This document shows positions 55,486-64,000 of a stretch of DNA of 64,000 nt, in pieces. The DNA lies in contig OZ020255.1 in the NCBI GenBank assembly GCA_963971285.1, forward strand, positions 4,278,001 through 4,342,000, read 5' to 3'. The position numbers and the translations under genes are program-made. How positions within the stretch are numbered: position 1 is the first letter of the stretch; each line of letters begins with the position of its first letter. The DNA is from Astropecten irregularis. Its lineage: Eukaryota > Echinodermata > Asteroidea > Paxillosida > Astropectinidae. The notes under the pieces are model-generated. The model was not told the origin of the DNA, did no database searches, and worked only from the letters and a program-made list of their open reading frames with translations.

Positions 55486-55723
55486 TGTAACGCAACTGGG
55501 CGATCTACGGACTTTTCTGGCTGGCGTCGATGGCTTAATGCTCGGACAAGAATTACCGATGGAACAGGTTAATTAATAAGTGTATAACACTCAACGGACA
55601 TGGCAACAATTAGGAGGATCACTGATGAATAAGGAACAATGGGTGGAAACTAAATATACCGTCTTGGTACTCTCTGCCCATTTATTCTGATTAGGATGAT
55701 TCGACAATGATCATTTATTTACA
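55486..55723 (-). repeat. LTR of Gypsy copy d (238 bp)
   Basis: Duplicate of 17535-17772, with the primer-binding-like site at 55464-55485. Confidence 0.5.
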
Positions 55724-55960
55724 GTGTGATTTGAAGAAGTAGGCCTATATAGATGCTGTTCCCACGGTGCCTGGCCCAAGTCTGTCACATGAAACCAGTG
55801 CGCGCCTACTCGCCTAGCGCACCCCAGACCCAACGATAGGCCGGAAACCCAACCTAAAACAAGTTCACGCTCGTCCGCTCCGAGTGCGTGACCTTTGTCA
55901 CAATATGATGTCAGTCGCTTTTTCCCCTTGTTTTGCATTTCGAGAGCAAACGCCGTTTAA

Positions 55961-56667
55961 TGGTAATTTCATACTTTGGTTTTTGTAAAAGTTAGAATCA
56001 TAGGACTACTTTGGTAAGAAACCAAAACAGAAATGTTCACAAATTTACTTATAAATTTCAGGGTATGAAGATGGTGCTGGTAGAAACCCTACCGGTAAAA
56101 TTGTTCCGCCTGAAATTGTGTACTTATCTAGAAATTAGTAAAACAACCACCGAAAATCTGTTTGATCTTTGAAAAAATCAAACATAAAAGAGAACAGAAT
56201 TAAGGAATACTGTGGCCGTTTTTCATGATTTTCTCAAAAAGTGGGCACCGAATGGGACTGTTATTTTCACAGATTTCTGCGACTGCATCTTCCTTGACAT
56301 TCTATTTTCTGCCCATGAATCTGTACTTCTTTGACAAAAACCAAAGTATGATACTACCTTTAAAGAAATGCAGATCCATGGGCAAATTATTATAAAAGAT
56401 ACAGTAACAATCATCTGTGAAATTCCCAGTCCCAATGTGCCCATTTTTGAGAAAACGGTGCAAAACGGCCACAGTATCTTTTAAAATCCTTTTCACCGCT
56501 ATTTAAAAAGAGCAAAATTGTTTTTCAATTGTTTTTACTCTCTTTTTTTTTTTTATATAAATACAGCTTTTCATACAGAAAAATGGTAACGGTATGTTTC
56601 TTCCATCACCATCTTTATACCCTGTAAGTTATACGTAAATCTGTGGAGATGTATGTTTCGGTGTAGG
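55961..56667. mobile_element. Inverted MITE pair, copy 3
   Basis: Complete MITE 55961-56359 with TTAA on both sides, followed by the partial inverted copy. Confidence 0.75.
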
Positions 56668-56877
56668 CCCAGACCTACTTAAGTCCTTTTCGTAATCTCG
56701 CATGTGGCTCCAGTCTGAGTGTGCAGTGAAGCAAATTGCATTGTGAAACAGTGTGTGCTAAAAAGTTATTAGTGTGCACCACACTATTTAAAATAGCTCA
56801 AGCTATTCCGTGTACCCTCAAATGTTTTTTAAATATGCAATTTGAGGGGTCATGCAATTATATATTGTGTAATTATG

Positions 56878-58420
56878 ACAAAAGCATACCCGTGCTCCCA
56901 GTTGGCATCAACGAACGCCTCATAAAACTGCGCATCCCCCTCAGCAAGTCAAGATACCTCAGAATCATCAGTGTATATGCACCCACGCTAACGAGCCCAG
57001 ACAATACCAAAGAGCTGTTCTACGAGCAACTTGACCAGGTCATTAGGTCAACTCCTCAAAATGACAAACTCGCCATCCTTGGGGACCTCAATGCCAGAGT
57101 AGGAAGAGACTACTGCAACTGGGAAGGTGTTCTCGGCAGACATTGCGTAGGTAAGGTCAACGACAACGGCCTGCTCCTCCTCAGCAAGTGTGCGGAACAT
57201 AATCTCTGCATCAGCAACACCTTGTTCAGGATGCCTGACAAGTAGAAGACCACCTGGATGAACCCAAGATCAAACCACTGGCACATGATCGATTTCGTCA
57301 TAGTACGCCAACGTGACATCAAGGATGTACGGGTGACCCGCGTCATGAGAGGCGCCGAATCCTGGACTGACCACAGGCTGGTCAGGGCCATACTGACCCT
57401 GCATATATCACCGCCCCACAGAAACCGACCCAAGACTACCAGGGCCTCTTACAATGTTGCCAGACTGAAGGACCCGGCCTACCTTTCACAGTTCCAACAA
57501 CTTCTTGACATAAAGTTGCAAGACGGTCTGCCCCCGAATACGGAACTGAAAAATGGTCCTTTTTCAGGGATACGGTTGCTGAGACTGCAAAGGACGTCCT
57601 CGGATCAAAGAACAGAACCCATGAAGACTGGTTTGACGAGAATGATGCAAAGATCAAAGAAGTCCTCCTTGCAAAGAACAAGTCTTACACTGAGTGGCAG
57701 AATGACCCATCCTCCATCGCCAAACGCACGAGATTCAAGACTGTTCAGGCAAAAGTGCAGTCTGACTTACGTCTGATGCAGGACAAAGCGGCCGAAGTTC
57801 AATGTTACGCAGACTCCAACAACACCAAGAAGTTCTTCAGCTCGCTGAAGTCAGTCTTCGGCCCCTCCACATCAGGCCGCTCTCCACTGCAGTCCTCAGA
57901 TGGCGTAACCCTGATCAAAGACCAAGAAGGGCTCAGCAAGCGTTGGCAAGAACACTTCAGCAACTTGCTCAACAGACCCTCATCAGTCGATCCATACTTG
58001 GAATCCGCTGGCAGGATCGTGTTACAAACATCGAGGTTCTGGATCGTGCGCACTCAACAAGTGATCAAGACCCAGCTCCGATGGGTGGGGCATGTCATCC
58101 GCATGGAGGAGCACCGCATGGCAAGGTGTCTGCTGTGTGGAGAGCTCCTGCAGGTTAGAAGAAACCAAGGCCGTCCAAAGAAGCGATTCAAGGACACTGT
58201 GAAAGCCAACCTCCAGTGGTGTCAGATAAGATCCAAGGAGCCAGAGGAGTGTGCCAGCAATCGACCATCATGGAGGGCCTCAATCCACAAGGCTGCTGCC
58301 AATTTTGAGATTACTCGTTGCCAGAAGCTAGCTGCTGCCAGATACCAACGACATAGAGCAGTAGCAGCAGTAATCACAACAGTTCCAGTGTCCCCACTGT
58401 TCCAGACTGTGCGCTTCTAG
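56878..58420 (+). pseudogene. Decayed LINE, copy d
   Basis: Same endonuclease, TAG (57243-57245), frameshift and RT-core deletion as the other two copies. Like copy a it lacks the 9 extra bases before the tail; like copy b it keeps the additional lysine codon in the tail. Non-functional. Confidence 0.8.
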
Positions 58421-59073
58421 ATTTGGGTTGCAGAGTCACCTCCGTATACACTGATGAGTTCCATCAATGTGTCAATGTCTTCTTGGGATCCGAAGGAAAA
58501 CCACCACAATTATGACTGCTTATCACAACCTGGGGGTTCAGTGTTTCAGCATGTTGTAGAAACTTGGGACATTTTGGTTTAAAATGTGGCCCTACATTGT
58601 TTTGAACGTGGAGGGTTGCTTCGTGAAAAGTGGTAGCAAGTCGGTTATGGAAAAAGGACATTTCGGGGGTGTTTTTTTCTTGGGGCAATTATCAAAAACA
58701 AATTAATCGGTTAACAAACCAAAAATTGAAAAGAATTGAGAGACTCCTGGATGTTTTTTTTTAACTGTGAAGTTGAGGTATTTTACACTAAGGTCAATGG
58801 GAGTTTATTTAGTGTGGTGCACCCTACTTACGTATTACAAGTGCAACCCGACCATGACGTATTAAAGTTCTTTGGGTGCAATAGCTCAAACTGCATATTA
58901 ACCCCCAAATCACTCTGTATATAACATATTACAACGTTTATGACATAAGCCATGAATTAGTCTATTTATGGAATATTACGTGACGTACAATCCTTCAAAA
59001 TCCTGACAAAGATCTATTTAGGTGTTATATAATAGTATAATATTCCATGACAACTTCAACACATCTCATAATT
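58421..59073. other. LINE tail and flank (U2), no gene seen
   Basis: Equivalent to 20468-21117. Confidence 0.45.
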
Positions 59074-59185
59074 ATGGCCGAGTGGTTAGGGAATGGGACT
59101 TCGAATTACCTGTCCCGGGTTCGAGGCCTGTGTAGTGTCAGTGATTTTGTTTTTAATATTTTCACCTGTCAATTGTCTGGGCATT
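59074..59185 (+). mobile_element. Truncated SINE, first head only (U2)
   Basis: Duplicate of 21118-21225. Confidence 0.7.
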
Positions 59186-59232
59186 GACAATGACTTCACT
59201 CCAATTTCACTAGTTTCACCAAGACTTTCGTT

Positions 59233-59323
59233 CTGGCCAAGTGGTTAGGGCGTGGGATTCTGAGTCGCGTGCACCGGGTTCGAGCCTCATGGCTCGAACC
59301 CGGTGCACGCGACTCAGAATCCC
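59233..59323 (+). repeat. tRNA-like head with perfect 33-bp hairpin (U2)
   Basis: Arms 59254-59286 and 59291-59323 are exact inverted repeats around TCAT. Confidence 0.9.
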
Positions 59324-59469
59324 TGATTTTTTCAAGACGTACTTATTTGTCTTGTTGTGCCACTCGTCAGTTATAAGTAATTTTATAAACGGCAGCGATT
59401 TTTTGTTGGGGGGGGGGGAACTTTTTAAGTTACGGCTAACACCTATGATTAAACAAGAATAGTTAATTA

Positions 59470-59817
59470 ATTTGGTAAGAGACCAAAACAGAAATGTTCA
59501 CAGATTTACCTAGAACTTATTACAGGGTATGAAGATGGTGCTGGTAGAAACATACCGTTAAATTTTGTCCGCCTAAAATGTTTTATTTATTCAGAAATTA
59601 GTGAAACAAAGACCAAAAATCTTTTTGATCTTTTAAAAGATCAAAAATAAAAGAGAAAAAGAGTTAAGAAATACTACGGCCGTTTTTCACGATTTTCTCA
59701 AGAAGTGGAAACCGTATGGGACTGAAATTTTAACAGATGACTGTGACTGTATCTTCCTTGATATTTTTGCCAACGAATCTGTATTTCTTTGACAAAAACC
59801 AAAGTATGATATTACCT
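59470..59817. mobile_element. TTAA MITE, single copy (U2)
   Basis: Duplicate of 21517-21863, with TTAA at 59818-59821. Confidence 0.65.
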
Positions 59818-59821
59818 TTAA

Positions 59822-60270
59822 CAGTGGGCGACTACTAGTTACGTAATGCAATGAATTTGAATGGTATTGGACCAGACCTAACTGCTGTCGCAAGGCGAGT
59901 GCGTCGATTTGGAAAGATTTCAAAAGCTCTTTGTACCACTTTCTTTTGAGGGTTGATTTAGCATGCAGGCCGTCGTACAATTGTGAGAAATCGTTGCGTA
60001 ATGTATGATGCCCCAGCCTTATTCTTACGCTTACTAGGCTGTCTAATGCAAGTGTGCCAAGAATAATACAGATCTAATACTTGTGTTTACCTGATCTAGC
60101 AAGGAGTCAAGCTGTTTTTTTTGTATATTTGATTTCGCTCTCGTCCAATATTGTAGAAGAATGGTTACGATAGAAATTACCGTTGTTGGCTTGCAAGCGA
60201 GGATTTCTCGCTTAAAACGATTAAATTTAGCAAACAAACCGTCTAAAGAAATATCCGATTCCTGTAACAC
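59822..60270 (-). pseudogene. Exon-like protein fragments of unknown family (U2)
   Basis: Same two stretches as at 31260-31710. Here the A run keeps the upstream stretch open (DGLFAKFNRFKREILACKP to SLLDQ) up to CAG|GTAAAC near 60095. The other stretch (YDGLHAKSTLKRKWYKELL) is at 59835-59980. Family not recognised. Confidence 0.35.
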
Positions 60271-60577
60271 CTTAGTACGGGAGTGATTTTAGTTGATGCC
60301 AGCAGCTAATTTAATCATAATGAAATCAGCGGTATTACAGCTACGTAGCTTTTCTAATGTAGGCAAAATAAAGGTCCACAATAGTCGCTCCTCGGATAAT
60401 AAGAAAATCGAGATCAAATGAACAAGACTTCGGTCGCGGATATTGATCAAAACGTTTTATATTCAGCTTAATTCAATCTTTTCATAGATGTCAATTAAAT
60501 AGGCCTACACCGTACAAGTACGGAGTATGACAGTTCGAAGTCTGTCAGCGGCGACCGCATGCTGTGTGCAATAATGA

Positions 60578-60702
60578 GGTACGACTTGACTCGGGTACGA
60601 CTTAACCTGGGTACGAGTTAACTTGGGTACGAGATGACCTGGGTACGAGTTGACTTGGGTGTCATTTTTGGGGTACGACTTCACTTGGGTACGACTTGAC
60701 CC
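60578..60702. repeat. Short TACGACTTGAC-type tandem repeat (U2)
   Basis: Same as 22430-22553. Confidence 0.85.
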
Positions 60703-60839
60703 ATTTCGCGTACTTCGTGCATTGGAAATAAAAAAAAGGAATTGCTACAGTACAATCCTTCAATAAACTGACAAAGATTTTACTGACAAAGTGTTATATA
60801 ATTGTATAATATTCCGTGAAGCAATCACGACATTTGATA

Positions 60840-61320
60840 TGGCCGAGTGGTTAGGGAATGGGGCTTTGAATTACCTGTCCCGGGTTCGAGCCCTGTGCGG
60901 TTTCGGTGATTTTGTTTTGAATGTTTTTCACCTGTTAATTGTCTGGTATAAATGGTTTTAGAAACTGCCTGGATGTCACCAAAGCTTGTGGCTCGGTTGG
61001 ATAAGCGATGGTACCACCGCTCAGACTTTCGGCAGTCTGGGTTCGATTCTCCGATCCTGACTCTCTGATAATGGATGGAGCATGGCATGTGCGGACCCTG
61101 GCACCGCGATGGTCCAGGGGCCGCCTTGTTTCTCCCTCTTAGTCCTTCAGAGCTTTGCATGTCAGGCTAAGGTCTCAATGGTGGGGAGGATATGCAGTAG
61201 TCGGCTTGCCAGTAAGCCACATGGGTACTATATGGGAGCCGGTAAGCCGGGTGAAAGAATCCCGGTGAGTCGCGTGCCCCTGAACACCTGGCGGTCTGCT
61301 TAACTCTTGCTTTTTTTTTT
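60840..61320 (+). mobile_element. SINE with two tRNA-like heads, copy 5
   Basis: Duplicate of 32293-32785, followed by a longer T run. Confidence 0.8.
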
Positions 61321-61670
61321 TTTTTTTGAAAATTAATGTCAGGAGGAACAGTTGTTTTTTTATAACTCTGTTAAATTTTCTAATCAGAGATTTTTCAAGT
61401 TACGGCGCACACCTAAATGATTTAAAAACAAATTAAATAATTAATTTGACATTTTATTTTATTTTGTCTGTCTGTCTGGTGGTCGGGCGGGCTGTGTATA
61501 GACACAGCCCGTTATGCACGCAGTAAAAGTATCAAAGATGTCCGTTATCGATCCATCCCATGGAAACAAAGCTATACATGTACGTATACCTGAAAGAGTA
61601 AAAGCTGCATCCTTTAATTTCCACACGGAAATCTGCAAACTTTCACAGTTTTATTACAATTTCCTTGAAT

Positions 61671-62155
61671 TTACGCCGATTTCATGTTGGTCGTAGTCGT
61701 CCTTAGGTCGTCGGTACTACTGGTTACTGCATTGAGGCGCCGATAGTCAACGCAGAACCCAACACTCCCGTCTTTCTTCCGGACCAATACAATTGGTGAC
61801 GCCCACGGTCCTGATGATGGCCTAATGATTCCTTTTTCGAGCATCGACTGGTTCTCCTTCTCAGCTACAGCCCTTTGCTGAATTGGCAAGCGCCGAACAG
61901 GTTGCTTAATTGGAGCAGCACTCTCCGTTTCAATCCGGTGTTTGGCCAGTTGTGTGCACCCAAGTCTCCCTTGCTGGACGAGAACTGATGCTGATACCGG
62001 ATCAACAGATCTCTAAACTGACATTTTTCTCCTTCGTCCAGGTCACCAGAGCCCCTTTGGTACATGTGCTCTAAATGTGCTGGCACTGCGAGACACCACT
62101 TCACATGGCTATCCCTACTGTCCTCTGAAGTGACTAGATTTACATGTTCTATCAC
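61671..62155 (-). pseudogene. Gypsy RT N-terminal fragment (copy e)
   Basis: Same motifs as copy c ([28 protein letters not shown]), truncated before the catalytic region. Confidence 0.75.
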
Positions 62156-62519
62156 CTCTGTTTTGCTGTCAGGTCCCGTGTCGAGGGTGGGCCCAATAGC
62201 ATCTACCGCTTGGAACGTTCCTACTGTCGTACCTTTGTAGAGGCCGTGACATGGTCACTGGTCAGATTCAGCAGTCTTACTGGTACCGTCTTGTCAGTCG
62301 TGCTCACCAGTGATGAGGCTACCGTGAGGCTATTCTTCTATGTCGACTTGAATTCGGCTCAATTACCCCATATGCTAGACAATGTCACTTCCCCCCCCCC
62401 CCCCCCATAGGCTTCCGTCTACGATCATCCTCGTCGACACAATCGAAAACCCCTTAATAATGTCAGCCACGATAAACGTATGTGCCACTTCAGTTTGCCT
62501 CCCAGCTGGAGGTCGGCAG

Positions 62520-62673
62520 CAGTAGTGTAGACACGTCCTCAGACCTGGGGGGTTGATCGTGTAACTGGGTCGTATTTCCATATACGTTTGTGCACAAAAT
62601 CATTGTTTATATATACAAAAAGTGAAAACCTGGGGGGTTACAACCCCCCTAGCCCCCCGGGATCTACTCCCAT
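62520..62673. mobile_element. Insertion of about 154 bp with 9-bp direct repeats (U2)
   Basis: GGTCGGCAG at 62511-62519 and again at 62674-62682. Duplicate of 33972-34126. Confidence 0.7.
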
Positions 62674-63004
62674 GGTCGGCAGTCACTTCTCCGATGACAG
62701 TCAATGATTATCATCAGCGAGACGAACTTGAACGTTCGTACCTGCTATGCCAGCCCTGTCATCTGTATACCATTTCTGCATGACTCGGTCAGACACAATT
62801 GATGCTGTTGCTCCAGTGTCAATCAATGCCACCACATCTACACCATTGACTACGGCATCCATGTGTAGTCTCTCTCTCTTGCTCGAGGAACACCTCTCGG
62901 ATCGTTTGGATTTCCCTCAAGCCTTATGGCAGGCTCAGTTGTACTTCGCACCAATGATGGATCAATCGAAACAGTTGTTTCATCGCCTGGTCTCCCCGGT
63001 GTCC

Positions 63005-63153
63005 AGGGCTGGATTTCACAAAGCACTAAGATTAATCTTAAGATGAGTCGTTCAGTATCACCATAGTAATTGTATTGTGACATCACATGTTGTTTAGCAA
63101 TTAAGATGAATTCACACTTAAGATCAATCTTAGTGCTTTGTGAAATCGGCCCC
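63005..63153. mobile_element. MITE of about 149 bp with long TIRs (U2)
   Basis: Duplicate of 34458-34606. Confidence 0.85.
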
Positions 63154-63786
63154 TGGTATGGATCCCTGGTAATACCTGTGAAATCCTAGTGAAGGTACCT
63201 GGCAGTGGGTGGGTATTACAGGCCTACGAATCACTGTGAAAACTTGGGTCGCCACATGGTTCTACACTCCGGCCACTGCGATATGTTGCTGGTTCAGTCA
63301 AAGGAAAATTGCAAACTCGATCCGTCTTGTTGTGTGGCGCAAAGTGTACCCTGATGGTAGGCTCAATGACAGTATAGGAACAGGGCGTCGACTCATGTCT
63401 ACCGGCCATGTCCATTTCAGCCGGCCTATTACTAGACGAGCGGTAGAGCCCCGACGGTTGTACATCAGGGATTCTGTGTACCATTGGCTCGAAACCAGGA
63501 AGGTGTACCTTGTCTTTCGTAGGTGTCCTGCCAGTTCACTGTCATTGGTCGTGGCTATTCGGCTCTACGTACCTTGGTACACTGCGGGTATTTAAGGGTG
63601 GTTGTGTCACCAGTACGGTTTGAAGGAGCTTGGGCTTTTACTCACCTATGGGTTTCTGGCTGGAATTCTCGCAAACCGGGCTGCTATGGAATATTCTGGC
63701 TCTCTGAGCGACTGCGGAATCTCCAGCCGGTGGCTCAGCACTCCGAGCGGCTCTAGAATTGCTGGGTAGTATTCTGGCTCTCCTGA

Positions 63787-64000
63787 CGGCTCTTTACTCT
63801 CCGGTTGGTGTCTCACTAGTCCGGGCGGCTCTCACAGTACTCTCCGGTCGGTGTCTCACAGGTCCAGGCGGCTCTGTACTCTCCGGTTGGTGTCTCGCCA
63901 GGACGGGCAGCTCTGTACTCTCCGGTCGGTGTCTCATTAGTCCGGGCGGCTCTGTACTCTCCGGTCGGTTCTCGCTAATCCGGGTGGCTCTGTACTCTCC
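63787..64000. repeat. 38/39-bp minisatellite, array 3 (start only)
   Basis: Begins after the same gag-side flank as array 2, with slightly different first units (CTCACAGTACTCTCC, CAGGACGGGCAGC). It continues beyond the window. Confidence 0.9.

Larger units (their letters stand above)
46952..55723 (-). mobile_element. Decayed Ty3/Gypsy element, copy d, split by a YR retrotransposon
   Basis: 46952-48204 and 53190-55723 together equal copy a (13986-17772) almost base for base, including the deleted RT region. The 4985-bp insertion lies in the gag region. The LTR is 55486-55723 and the protease fragment 47445-47651. Confidence 0.85.
61671..64000 (-). mobile_element. Decayed Ty3/Gypsy element, copy e (runs off window)
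   Basis: Duplicate of copy c: RT start (61671-62155), protease remnant (about 62690-62870), gag remnants (62880-63680), then the leader minisatellite. Same gag-core deletion and same two nested insertions. Confidence 0.78.

Noticed and set aside
1-64000. Prokaryotic or phage origin because of a tyrosine recombinase
   Set aside because: The recombinase is accompanied by gag, RT and RNase H of the DIRS order and by metazoan repeats and GPCRs.

Overview
This is a stretch of animal nuclear DNA. It is AT-rich outside its repeats and very dense in mobile elements. The mix is a class A GPCR with a continuous coding exon, tRNA-derived SINEs, TTAA-flanked MITEs, a tyrosine-recombinase (Ngaro/PAT/DIRS-order) retrotransposon, Ty3/Gypsy remnants and a LINE with an APE-type endonuclease like that of 'craniofacial development protein 2-like' genes. 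Together with repeated TAGGCCTA-type words this suggests a marine invertebrate deuterostome such as an echinoderm, hemichordate or amphioxus. That placement is inference and weak. No bacterial or organellar signal is seen.

The window is essentially two near-identical large copies in tandem. U1 runs from before position 1 to about 35.2 kb and U2 from about 35.2 to 63.8 kb; a third copy begins at the right edge. Each copy holds, left to right: a multi-kilobase minisatellite (basic unit 39 bp, variant 38 bp) capped by an inverted unit; LTR-like sequence; a TTAA MITE; a GPCR gene (8819-9949 and 43257-44387); a SINE with two tRNA-like heads; a decayed minus-strand Ty3/Gypsy element (gag, protease, at most the start of reverse transcriptase); a short version of the same minisatellite; an LTR; an inverted MITE pair; and a decayed LINE. 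Next come a tRNA-like hairpin and a further Gypsy copy whose leader is the next giant minisatellite.

U1 and U2 differ by clean events with the empty site visible in the other copy. A 1463-bp TTAA-flanked TIR element is present only in U1 (10278-11740). A 4985-bp tyrosine-recombinase retrotransposon is present only in U2 (48205-53189). An extra block of about 9.4 kb (SINE, Gypsy, LINE) is present only in U1. U2 is joined there at what looks like an unequal-recombination point near 59.87 kb. A false duplication of two haplotypes in the assembly is a serious alternative.

The main observation is that all five complete arrays (two giant, three short) sit in the same place inside a Gypsy-like element: between the LTR/primer-binding side and the gag side. 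The sixth, at the right edge, starts the same way. The minisatellite is therefore best read as the element's leader, about 13 units in three copies and well over 100 units in two. The Ngaro-type element is the other highlight. Its split direct repeats are intact, its internal B1/A2 junction equals the junction a circle would form from its two ends, and its genes are divided between the two repeat intervals.

The only host genes I can support are the two GPCR paralogues. Open frames inside the minisatellites are by-products of the 39-bp period.
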